From NCBI GenBank assembly GCA_934630975.1, contig CAKTXH010000100.1, positions 1 through 8,587 of the forward strand: a stretch of 8,587 nt of DNA, written 5' to 3'. The notes beneath the pieces are model-generated. The model saw only the letters and a list, made by a program, of their open reading frames with translations, made no database searches and had not been told where the DNA came from. The position numbers were made by a program, and so were the translations under genes. Positions 1-6,388 of the stretch are shown here, one piece after another; within the stretch, counting starts at the first letter, position 1; each line of letters starts with the position of its first letter. The stretch is from an uncultured Clostridia bacterium (GTDB taxonomy: Bacteria > Bacillota > Clostridia > Christensenellales > Aristaeellaceae).

Positions 1-4
1 CACC

Positions 5-2857
5 ATGCAGGAAAACATCGTCATCCGCGGCGTCCGCCAGAACAACCTCAAGGGCTTTGACCTGACCCTGCCGCGCAACAAGCTCATCGTCTTCACCGGC
101 CTTTCCGGCTGCGGCAAATCCTCGCTGGCGTTCGATACGCTCTACGCCGAGGGGCAGCGGCGTTACGTCGAATCCCTCTCCTCCTACGCGCGCCAGTTTT
201 TGGGGCAGATGGAAAAGCCGGACGTGGATTCCATCGACGGCCTCTCTCCCGCCATCTCCATCGACCAGAAGACTACGAGCAAAAACCCGCGTTCCACCGT
301 CGGCACGGTGACGGAAATTCACGACTATCTGCGCCTGCTCTATGCGCGCGTCGGCGTGGCGCACTGCCCCAAGTGCGGCCGGGCAATCAGCAAGCAGACG
401 GTCGATCAAATGGTCGATCAATTGCTTGCCCTGCCGGAACGCACGCGCATGCAGCTGCTCGCGCCGGTGGTGCGCGGCAAAAAGGGCGAGCACGTCAAGA
501 TTTTGGAAAACGTGGTCAAGCAGGGCTTTGTCCGCGTCCGCATCGACGGGGAAATCTACGACGCGGCGGAAGCGCCCGCGCTCGCCAAGCAGAAAAAGCA
601 CAACATCGAGGTCGTCGTTGACCGCTTGATTCTGCGCGAGGATATCCGCACCCGCCTGACCGATTCGCTGGAAACGGCGCTCTCCCTCTCCGGCGGCATC
701 GTCATCGCGGATATCGGGCCGGGTGAGCGCGAGATGCTCTTCTCCCAAAACCTCGCCTGCCCGGAGTGCGGCATTTCCATCGAAGAGCTGGCCCCACGCT
801 CCTTCTCCTTCAACAGCCCGTTCGGCGCATGCCCGACGTGCGCGGGTCTGGGCATGCTGCAAAAGATTGATCCCGACCTAATCGTGCCGGATTGGGGCAA
901 GAGCCTGAACGAGAACCCGTTCAACGTTATGGGCTGGAGCAACCTCGAGCCGGGCACGCAGGCGGGCATGTTCTTTCAGGCGCTGAGCGAGAAATACGGC
1001 TTTTCGATGGATACCCCGCTCGATCAACTGCCCAAGGAGGCGCTGGACGTCATCCTCTACGGCACGAAGGGCGAGCCGCTGAACATCCATTACACGCGTC
1101 CCAACGGCGATTCGCACACGTTCTCCGCGCCGTTTGAAGGCGTGATTCCCACGACCGAGCGGCGCGCCGCCGAGACGCAGAGCGACGCGACCAAAGCCTA
1201 TTACGACGGCCTGATGAGCCAGACGCCCTGCCCGGACTGCCGCGGCAAGCGCCTTCGCCCGGAAATTCTGGCCGTGACGGTCGGCGGAAAATCCATCGCG
1301 GAAGCCTCCGACCTGTCCGTGATCGACGCGCAGGCGTTCTTCGCCGCGCTGACCTTTGGCGAAAAGGACGGCATGATCGCCGCGCCGATTCTCAAAGAGA
1401 TTAACTCCCGCCTGCGCTTTTTGATCGACGTGGGCTTGGGCTACCTGACGCTCTCCCGCGCGGCGGGCACGCTCTCCGGCGGCGAGGCGCAGCGCATCCG
1501 TCTGGCGACGCAGATCGGTTCGAGCCTCGTCGGCGTGCTCTATATTCTGGATGAACCCTCCATCGGCCTGCACCAGCGCGACAACGCGCGGCTCATCGAA
1601 ACGCTCAAGCACCTTCGCGACATCGGCAACACGCTGATCGTCGTCGAGCACGACGAAGACACCATGCTCGCGGCGGATCAAATCGTGGATATCGGCCCGG
1701 GCGCGGGCGAGCACGGCGGTCAGCTCATCGCGCAGGGCACGGCGCAGGAGATCATGGCTTGCCCGGATTCCATCACCGGCGCGTATCTCTCCGGCCGCCG
1801 CAGCATCCCCGTGCCGCTGCGCCGCAAGCTGCCTGTCGGCTGGCTGACGGTGCGCGGTGCGCGCGCCAACAACCTGAAAAACATCGACGTGAAGATTCCG
1901 CTGGGCGTGATGGCCGTCGTCACCGGCGTATCCGGCAGCGGCAAATCCTCGCTGGTCAACGAGATCATCTATAAAACCCTCCAGCGCGACCTCAACCGCG
2001 CGCACACGCGCCCCGGCGCATGCGACGGCATCGACGGCGTGGAACAGCTCGATAAGGTCATCGCCATCGACCAAAGCCCCATCGGCCGCACCCCGCGCAG
2101 CAACCCGGCCACCTATACCGGCCTGTTCGACATGATCCGCAAGGTGTTCGCCGCCACGCCGGAAGCCAAGGCGCGCGGCTACAAGGAGAACCGCTTCTCC
2201 TTCAACGTGCGAGGCGGCCGCTGCGAGGCCTGTTCCGGCGACGGAATTCTGCGCATCGAAATGCACTTTCTGGCGGATATCTACGTGCCCTGCGAGGTCT
2301 GCAAGGGCAAGCGCTACAACCGTGAGACGCTCGAGGTGCTCTACAAGGGCAAATCCATCGCGGACGTGCTTGATATGACCGTCGAGGAAGCGCTGGAATT
2401 CTTCTCCGCCTATCCGCGCATCACGCGCAAGCTGCAAACCCTCTACGACGTGGGGCTGGGCTATATCCGGCTGGGGCAGTCCTCCACGACGCTCTCCGGC
2501 GGCGAAGCGCAGCGCGTCAAGCTGGCGACCGAGCTTTCCCGCACATCGACCGGCAAGACGTTCTATGTGCTCGACGAGCCGACGACCGGCCTGCATATCG
2601 CCGACTGCGAACGTCTCGTGCACGTCCTGCGCCAGCTCGCCAAGGGTGGCAACTCCGTGCTGATCATCGAGCATAATCTCGACGTGATCAAGGCATGCGA
2701 TTACGTGATCGACCTCGGCCCGGAGGGCGGCAGCGGCGGCGGCACGCTCGTCTGCGAGGGCACGCCGGAGGATATTTGTACATGCAAAAAGAGCTATACC
2801 GGGCAGTATCTCGCGCCCGTGCTCCAAAAGAGCCGCCGGGTGGAGACGGAAGAATAA
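5..2857 (+). CDS. uvrA: UvrA, excinuclease ABC subunit A (damage-sensing ATPase)
   Basis: UvrA is the cytoplasmic DNA-damage sensor of nucleotide excision repair. As a dimer it loads UvrB at lesions using two ABC ATPase modules. The 950 residues match the usual family length of about 940-960. In order I see Walker A GLSGCGKS (32-39), Cys pairs C121/C124, C252/C255, C276/C279 and C409/C412 in the insertion regions, ABC signature LSGGEAQR (490-497), Walker B VLYILDEPSIGLH (511-523), a second Walker A GVSGSGKS (641-648), the zinc finger C740/C743...C763/C766, a second signature LSGGEAQR (830-837) and Walker B VLDEPTTGLH (855-864). The MQENIVIRG start aligns with the family N-terminus, so the gene looks complete. 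Only four bases precede it, so its ribosome site and promoter are outside the window. It converges on uvrC across a 134-bp gap. The first P-loop has Cys36 where E. coli and B. subtilis have Ser. Confidence 0.98.
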   Translation: MQENIVIRGVRQNNLKGFDLTLPRNKLIVFTGLSGCGKSSLAFDTLYAEGQRRYVESLSSYARQFLGQMEKPDVDSIDGLSPAISIDQKTTSKNPRSTVGTVTEIHDYLRLLYARVGVAHCPKCGRAISKQTVDQMVDQLLALPERTRMQLLAPVVRGKKGEHVKILENVVKQGFVRVRIDGEIYDAAEAPALAKQKKHNIEVVVDRLILREDIRTRLTDSLETALSLSGGIVIADIGPGEREMLFSQNLACPECGISIEELAPRSFSFNSPFGACPTCAGLGMLQKIDPDLIVPDWGKSLNENPFNVMGWSNLEPGTQAGMFFQALSEKYGFSMDTPLDQLPKEALDVILYGTKGEPLNIHYTRPNGDSHTFSAPFEGVIPTTERRAAETQSDATKAYYDGLMSQTPCPDCRGKRLRPEILAVTVGGKSIAEASDLSVIDAQAFFAALTFGEKDGMIAAPILKEINSRLRFLIDVGLGYLTLSRAAGTLSGGEAQRIRLATQIGSSLVGVLYILDEPSIGLHQRDNARLIETLKHLRDIGNTLIVVEHDEDTMLAADQIVDIGPGAGEHGGQLIAQGTAQEIMACPDSITGAYLSGRRSIPVPLRRKLPVGWLTVRGARANNLKNIDVKIPLGVMAVVTGVSGSGKSSLVNEIIYKTLQRDLNRAHTRPGACDGIDGVEQLDKVIAIDQSPIGRTPRSNPATYTGLFDMIRKVFAATPEAKARGYKENRFSFNVRGGRCEACSGDGILRIEMHFLADIYVPCEVCKGKRYNRETLEVLYKGKSIADVLDMTVEEALEFFSAYPRITRKLQTLYDVGLGYIRLGQSSTTLSGGEAQRVKLATELSRTSTGKTFYVLDEPTTGLHIADCERLVHVLRQLAKGGNSVLIIEHNLDVIKACDYVIDLGPEGGSGGGTLVCEGTPEDICTCKKSYTGQYLAPVLQKSRRVETEE

Positions 2858-2861
2858 ATTT

Positions 2862-2875
2862 TGTAGACTGTAGAC
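2862..2875. repeat. Tandem 7-bp direct repeat after uvrA
   Basis: TGTAGAC occurs twice head to tail (2862-2868 and 2869-2875), starting five bases after the uvrA stop codon. It adjoins the A-run that forms the U-tract of the uvrC terminator on the other strand. No function is evident, and slippage could have produced it. Confidence 0.6.
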
Positions 2876-2910
2876 AAAAAGCTATTCTCCCCCCGAAGGG
2901 GGAGAATAGC
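2876..2910 (-). terminator. Rho-independent terminator of uvrC
   Basis: A perfect 13-bp inverted repeat (2881-2893 with 2898-2910, arm GCTATTCTCCCCC) encloses four bases. Read on the - strand the loop is UUCG closed by C-G, the extra-stable C(UUCG)G tetraloop, and the stem is followed at once by five U residues (2880-2876). That is a canonical intrinsic terminator for transcripts coming from uvrC. On the + strand the same hairpin follows uvrA but is trailed by CCTTTCC. It would therefore be a poor terminator there, though it may protect the uvrA mRNA 3' end. Confidence 0.85.
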
Positions 2911-2927
2911 CCTTTCCACAAATGAAA

Positions 2928-2957
2928 GAATAGCTGAATTTCTTGATTTTGCTATTC
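2928..2957. repeat. Second inverted GAATAGC/GCTATTC pair in the uvrA-uvrC gap
   Basis: GAATAGC (2928-2934) and GCTATTC (2951-2957) form an inverted pair with a 16-base AT-rich spacer. The same heptamers form the outer ends of the terminator stem (2881-2887 and 2904-2910). In both pairs the arms start 23 bases apart. The four copies could pair in alternative ways in the uvrC 3' untranslated region. The role is unknown. Confidence 0.5.
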
Positions 2958-2991
2958 AAGCCAAGTTTGCTTATGTCAACAAGCTGAGCGG

Positions 2992-4887
2992 TCAGGGTTT
3001 TGCCCCGCCGCTTTCTTTCTCTTCCGGATGATAATAATCCCAAATCACCTTCGCCTGCGCTTTGCCGATGCCCTCCGCCTCGCAAAGCTCTTCCGGCGTG
3101 GCGTTGGCGATATTCGCGACGGATTTAAAATGCGTCAGCAGGGCGCGCCGCCGGGTCGCGCCGATGCCGGGGATATCCTCCAGCGTGGAGTGTATGCCCG
3201 CCTTCTGGCGCAGGTCGCGGTGATGGGTGATGCCGAAGCGGTGCGCCTCGTCGCGGACGCGCTGAATCAGGTGCAGCGCGGGCGACTTGCGGTCGAGCAG
3301 GATACTCTCCTCCTGATCCGGCAGGAAGATCTCTTCCAGCCTTTTGGCAAGGCCGAAAATCGGAATGTTGTAGCCGACCTTGAGCATGGCTTCGCGCGCA
3401 AATCGAAGCTGCTGCGGGCCGCCGTCAATCAGAATCAAATCCGGCAGATCGGCAAAGCCGGACAGGCCGCGCCCGTCCTCCGGCAGCTTGCCCGCCTTCG
3501 CCAGCGCCTCCCTCTCCTGCGTGGCGCGGGTCAGGCGGCGGGTCAGCACCTCGTTCATGGAGGCGAAGTCGTTCGCGCCGACGACCGTTTTGATGCGGAA
3601 GATGCGGTACTCCTTGCGTGCGGCCTCGCCGTCGATGGCGACGACCATGCTCGCCACGCTCAACACGCCCTGCGTGTTGGAGATGTCGTAGCCCTCGATG
3701 CGCCGCGGCGTGTGATCCATGCCGACCGCTTTCGCCAACGCTTCGCACGCGCCGATGGTGCGTTCGTGCGCGCGGGCAAGGTGCGCGTTGCGCTTGGCCA
3801 GCGCGTCCTTCGCGTTTTTCAGCGCCAGCTCCACGAGCTTATGCTTGGCGCCGCGCTGCGGCTCGAACACCGTCACCTTCGTGCCTTTTCGTTCGGTAAG
3901 CGCCTGCGCGATATCCTCCGCCTGTTCCGGCAGAACCATGCAGAGGATTTCCGAAGGCGGCTGTCTGCCGTCGTCGTAAAACTGCATGACGAACGAACCG
4001 AGAATCTGCGCCGCGCTCTGGTCGCCCGCGCCGTCCAGCGCGTAGTTCTCCGCGCCGATCATATGCCCGCCGCGCACATAGACGACCTCCACCATCGCGT
4101 CGATATGATCGCTCGTGCAGGCGATGATATCCTGATCGCCGCCGTTGACGTTAATCGCCTTCTGCCGCTCCATCAGGTTCTGCGCGTCGCGGATGCGGTC
4201 GCGAAGCTGGGCGGCCTGCTCGAAGCGCATCTCCCGCGCGGCTTTGTTCATCTGCTCGGTCAGCCTGTCGATCACCGCGTCGGATTTGCCGCCCAGAAAG
4301 TCGATGACCTCCTGCACCACCTTGCCGTATTCCTCCGGCGTGGTCAGCGACGCGCACGGCGCAAGACATTCGCCGAGCTGATGGTGCAGGCACGGGCGCT
4401 GCCGCATCCCCGGCTTGATCGTCATTGCGCAGGTGCGCAGCGGGAACAGCCCGCGCAGTACGTCGAGCACCTCGCGCACGCCCGTCGCGCCCATATACGG
4501 GCCGAAATACTTCGCCTTATCCTTTTCCACCCGGCGCACCAGCTCCACGCGGGGATAATCCTGCGCGAGGTCGATTTTCAGATACGGGTAGTGCTTATCA
4601 TCCTTGAGCAGGATGTTATACTGCGGCTTATGCAGCTTGATGAGGTTACATTCCAGAATCAGCGCTTCCAGATTCGTATCGCAGAGCACGATATCAAAAT
4701 CGTCGATTCGGGCGACCATCGCGCGCACCTTGACCGTATGCGCCTTGGAGTTGGTGAAATACTGGCTGACGCGGTTCTTGAGGTTGACCGCCTTGCCGAC
4801 GTAGATGATCTTGCCCTCGCTTTTCATCAGATAGCATCCCGGGCAGGTGGGCAGCTTTTCAATTTTCAGTTTCAGCAAGTCGTTCAT
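2992..4887 (-). CDS. uvrC: UvrC, excinuclease ABC subunit C (dual-incision nuclease)
   Basis: UvrC makes the 3' and then the 5' incision around a UvrB-bound lesion. The 631-aa protein is complete and shows the whole family architecture. The N-terminal GIY-YIG nuclease has GCY (17-19), YVG (29-31), Arg39 and the probable catalytic Glu79. A cysteine quartet follows at C153, C166, C174 and C178, matching the cysteines reported to hold a 4Fe-4S cluster in E. coli UvrC. The UVR motif that contacts UvrB lies around 203-238. The RNase H-like 5' nuclease has Asp401 (GYDISN), Asp440, Asp488 (LILIDGG) and His549. Tandem helix-hairpin-helix motifs lie at about 568-617. The start is supported by AAAGGA seven bases upstream (4900-4895). 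The gene sits between a MITE-like element, which abuts the ribosome site, and a strong terminator. No uvrB is adjacent in the window. Confidence 0.98.
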   Translation of the reverse strand: MNDLLKLKIEKLPTCPGCYLMKSEGKIIYVGKAVNLKNRVSQYFTNSKAHTVKVRAMVARIDDFDIVLCDTNLEALILECNLIKLHKPQYNILLKDDKHYPYLKIDLAQDYPRVELVRRVEKDKAKYFGPYMGATGVREVLDVLRGLFPLRTCAMTIKPGMRQRPCLHHQLGECLAPCASLTTPEEYGKVVQEVIDFLGGKSDAVIDRLTEQMNKAAREMRFEQAAQLRDRIRDAQNLMERQKAINVNGGDQDIIACTSDHIDAMVEVVYVRGGHMIGAENYALDGAGDQSAAQILGSFVMQFYDDGRQPPSEILCMVLPEQAEDIAQALTERKGTKVTVFEPQRGAKHKLVELALKNAKDALAKRNAHLARAHERTIGACEALAKAVGMDHTPRRIEGYDISNTQGVLSVASMVVAIDGEAARKEYRIFRIKTVVGANDFASMNEVLTRRLTRATQEREALAKAGKLPEDGRGLSGFADLPDLILIDGGPQQLRFAREAMLKVGYNIPIFGLAKRLEEIFLPDQEESILLDRKSPALHLIQRVRDEAHRFGITHHRDLRQKAGIHSTLEDIPGIGATRRRALLTHFKSVANIANATPEELCEAEGIGKAQAKVIWDYYHPEEKESGGAKP

Positions 4888-4901
4888 GCAGCAATCCTTT
4901 C

Positions 4902-5088
4902 ACCCTTCCACCGCTCACGCGGTCCCCCTCCCCTTCAAAGGGGAGGTCGGGGCTTATTTAAGAGAATAAACAAATCCATGCAAATGCGCGGAAAGCGTTT
5001 ATTCACATTGATTTGCAAGGTAACGAATTTAACCCCAAGACCTCCCCTTTTTAAGGGGAGGGGGACCGTCCGCAGACGGTGGAAGGGT
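4902..5088. mobile_element. MITE-like 187-bp inverted-repeat element
   Basis: Two long imperfect inverted arms, 4902-4956 (55 bp) and 5029-5088 (60 bp), share ACCCTTCCACCG at their outer ends and surround an AT-rich core of about 72 bp (4957-5028). Each arm also folds on itself twice: ACCGC/GCGGT or ACCGTC/GACGGT, then CCTCCCCTT/AAGGGGAGG. The arms differ mainly in the hairpin loops and compensate within stems (CGC/GCG against CGTC/GACG), so the structure is kept while the sequence drifts. The core differs sharply in composition from the flanking genes and codes for nothing recognisable. These are features of non-autonomous miniature elements or large REP-like repeats. No target-site duplication is visible at either edge. 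I infer mobility from structure only. Confidence 0.65.
4956..4983 (-). promoter_or_regulatory. Possible uvrC promoter inside the MITE-like core
   Basis: On the - strand TTGCAT (4983-4978) and TTAAAT (4961-4956) are separated by 16 bases. They match the sigma70 consensus at 5/6 and 4/6 positions. The DUF1292 terminator lies just upstream of the element and the uvrC ribosome site just downstream, so a uvrC promoter is expected somewhere in this stretch. A transcript from here would begin near 4949 and carry two short hairpins before the ribosome site. The match is moderate and the core is AT-rich, so chance is possible. Confidence 0.35.
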
Positions 5089-5090
5089 AA

Positions 5091-5130
5091 GAAAAAAGAA
5101 AAAGCGGAGCGAAGCGATGCTTCACCCCGC
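5091..5130 (-). terminator. Rho-independent terminator of the DUF1292 gene
   Basis: On the - strand, positions 5130-5104 fold into a 12-pair stem (ten Watson-Crick pairs and two G-U) with a three-base loop. This is followed immediately by TTTTTCTTTTTTC (5103-5091). It begins 14 bases after the DUF1292 stop codon. It should separate DUF1292 transcription from uvrC, and it ends three bases before the MITE-like element. Confidence 0.8.
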
Positions 5131-5144
5131 GCGCAGCCCGGCGC

Positions 5145-5465
5145 TTATTCTTCCTCGTCGTCCTCATCGGCTTCATCAGAGAAGCGCGTGCGGACAACCT
5201 GAATCAGCTTCTCCATCAGCGCTTCTTCCGGGGGAACGAATTCCTCCATCTCTTCGCCGCTCTCGTCGGTGAAGGTGTTCACCTGCATGATATAAACCGG
5301 GTCGTCGTCCGGGTCGTCATCGGCCGAGTTTTCCTCCGCGTTGCACAGCGCGGCGAATTCCTGTCCGTTGTAATAGAAATAATCCATCACCTCGAGCATC
5401 AGCGTATTGCCGTTGTCGTCGGTAAACTCCACGATGTCGCGATCCTGCATCTCTTCCGGGGTCAT
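5145..5465 (-). CDS. DUF1292 family acidic protein of unknown function
   Basis: The 106-aa product resembles the DUF1292 (YrzB-like) family of Bacillota. It has an N-terminal beta-rich segment IVEFTDDNGNTLMLEVMDYF (11-30), a central VYIMQVN strand (57-63) and a C-terminal helical part (about 79-95). It is extremely acidic, with 36 Asp/Glu against 4 Lys/Arg, and has a low-complexity Asp patch at 49-55 and a DEADEDDEEE tail (97-106). No molecular function is established, and I see no signal peptide, membrane segment or catalytic motif. I chose the ATG at 5465 because AGGAGG lies seven bases upstream. A longer frame opens at 5555, but it would run through a consensus promoter and its extra 30 residues do not look like the family. 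The gene has its own promoter and terminator, so it is a monocistronic unit between the ZIP gene and uvrC. Confidence 0.88.
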   Translation of the reverse strand: MTPEEMQDRDIVEFTDDNGNTLMLEVMDYFYYNGQEFAALCNAEENSADDDPDDDPVYIMQVNTFTDESGEEMEEFVPPEEALMEKLIQVVRTRFSDEADEDDEEE

Positions 5466-5472
5466 AGCCAAA

Positions 5473-5478
5473 CCTCCT
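5473..5478 (-). promoter_or_regulatory. Ribosome binding site fixing the DUF1292 start
   Basis: AGGAGG on the - strand lies seven bases before the ATG at 5465. The site is perfectly placed and supports the short form of the protein over the in-frame ATG at 5555. Confidence 0.88.
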
Positions 5479-5481
5479 GCC

Positions 5482-5496
5482 CGCGCGTTGCGCGCG
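5482..5496 (-). promoter_or_regulatory. GC hairpin in the DUF1292 mRNA leader
   Basis: CGCGCG, three bases, then CGCGCG forms a compact six-pair hairpin (loop CAA on the - strand). It falls between the predicted transcription start (about 5501) and the AGGAGG site (5478-5473). That puts it almost at the 5' end of the transcript, where such hairpins often protect mRNA from decay. The role here is inference. Confidence 0.5.
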
Positions 5497-5507
5497 TTGA
5501 TGCCTCT

Positions 5508-5536
5508 ATTATACCCGCAGCGCCTCCAAAATGCAA
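5508..5536 (-). promoter_or_regulatory. Sigma70/SigA-type promoter of the DUF1292 gene
   Basis: TTGCAT (5536-5531), a 17-base spacer, then TATAAT (5513-5508) on the - strand. The -10 is a perfect consensus, the -35 matches 5 of 6, and the spacing is optimal. The predicted start near 5501 gives a leader of about 36 bases. The promoter begins within 20 bases of the ZIP stop codon. Confidence 0.85.
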
Positions 5537-5544
5537 GCGTCACA

Positions 5545-5560
5545 GGCTGACCCATCAGCC
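5545..5560 (-). other. Small hairpin overlapping the ZIP stop codon
   Basis: GGCTGA (5560-5555 on the - strand) pairs perfectly with TCAGCC (5550-5545) around a four-base loop, and the first arm contains the ZIP stop codon TGA. No U-tract follows, so it is not a canonical terminator. It may be a weak 3'-end element or chance. Confidence 0.4.
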
Positions 5561-6292
5561 GAGCGCGAGGTCAAGCGCCATCATCAGCGTATAGCCTGCC
5601 GTCAGCGCGAACAGACCCGCGCGGGTTTTTGCCGCCTGTGGAATCATCTCCGCAAAGACGACCTGCATCATCGCGCCCGCGCAGAACGCCATCATTCCCG
5701 GCAGCGCGCCCCGCATCACGCCCATCGCTGCCGCGGCCAGCATGCCGAAAAGCGGCTCGACCACGCCGCTGAGCGCGCCGAGCGCAAAACTCTTTCCCCG
5801 GCTCAGGCCGCCCGCGCGAAAGGGAAGCGCCACGGCCAGCCCCTCCGGCAGATTCTGCACCCCGATGCCCAGCGCCAGCACCGCCGCCCCGGCAAAGCCG
5901 CCCTGCATGCCCGCCAGCGCAAACGCCAGCCCGACGGCCATGCCTTCCGGGATGTTATGCAGAGTGATGGCCGCGTACATCAGCGTCCGCCGCCTTGCAT
6001 CGACCGAAACGCCTTGCAGCCGCTGAACGCCGCGCAGAAACGCATCCACCCCGGCGATCATCGCCGCGCCGAGCGCAAAGCCGAGCGTCACCGTCAGCCA
6101 GCCGCCTTCATTCTGCTGCATCGCGGGCAGAAGCATGCTGAAAACAGCCGCCGCGCTCATCACGCCCGCCGCAAAGCCCATGCATGGGCCATCCTCCGTC
6201 TGTTTCTTTATCAAACAGACCAGCGCCGCGCCCAATATCGTCATCAAAAACGGGAAGAGCGTACCGACGCCGGCCCAGAAAACTGCTTTCAT
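5555..6292 (-). CDS. ZIP family (GufA-type) divalent metal transporter
   Basis: This is a 245-aa inner-membrane protein of the ZIP family, importing Zn(II) and possibly Fe(II) or Mn(II) into the cytoplasm. About eight hydrophobic segments span its length. The metal-site motifs are HNIPEG (112-117) in the fourth and QNLPEG (146-151) in the fifth helix, with Glu179 (VVEPLFG) further on. The Gln in the second motif, in place of the His of ZupT-like proteins, is typical of the GufA branch. The start ATG follows a good GAGAGGTG ribosome site seven bases upstream (6307-6300). The loop between helices 3 and 4 is short and not His-rich. The gene follows the feoB cluster after a terminator, and I see no convincing promoter in the 57 bases between that terminator and the ATG. 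It may depend on read-through or a weak promoter. Substrate cannot be fixed from sequence. Confidence 0.92.
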   Translation of the reverse strand: MKAVFWAGVGTLFPFLMTILGAALVCLIKKQTEDGPCMGFAAGVMSAAAVFSMLLPAMQQNEGGWLTVTLGFALGAAMIAGVDAFLRGVQRLQGVSVDARRRTLMYAAITLHNIPEGMAVGLAFALAGMQGGFAGAAVLALGIGVQNLPEGLAVALPFRAGGLSRGKSFALGALSGVVEPLFGMLAAAAMGVMRGALPGMMAFCAGAMMQVVFAEMIPQAAKTRAGLFALTAGYTLMMALDLALG

Positions 6293-6349
6293 CGGCTTTC
6301 ACCTCTCTGCCATGCTATGCGCAGAGCGGGAAAGGCGTTCGGCATACGC

Positions 6350-6379
6350 AAAAATACCTCCGGCCGAAGCCGGAGGTAT
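6350..6379 (-). terminator. Rho-independent terminator of the feoB cluster
   Basis: A perfect 11-bp inverted repeat (arm ATACCTCCGGC, 6354-6364 with 6369-6379) has, on the - strand, a C(UUCG)G tetraloop and a T-run at 6354-6350 whose first base also pairs. It starts nine bases after the stop of the Cys-rich protein. On the + strand the T-run is offset by five bases and no gene reads into it. Confidence 0.85.
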
Positions 6380-6388
6380 AGCGGTTTT

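Noticed and set aside
878..2827. A 649-codon open frame on the - strand
   Set aside because: It is antisense to uvrA, with the same biased composition and no motifs, while uvrA is complete and unmistakable on the + strand.
2881..2910. The hairpin as a uvrA terminator
   Set aside because: On the + strand it is followed by CCTTTCC, not a T-run; the U-tract and UUCG loop exist only on the - strand.
4831..4839. UvrC GIY motif altered to GCY
   Set aside because: GCY is common in UvrC of Bacillota (B. subtilis UvrC has PGCYLMKD), so it is not a defect.
4893..5097. Target-site duplication flanking the MITE-like element
   Set aside because: The bases outside the two arms (ending CTTTC and starting AAGAA) do not form a direct repeat under any reasonable choice of ends, so insertion is argued from structure alone.
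3028..5202. A 724-codon open frame on the + strand
   Set aside because: It lies antisense to uvrC, runs on through the MITE-like element into DUF1292, and encodes Arg/Ala/His-rich sequence with no family resemblance. Long antisense frames arise from the GC-rich codon bias.
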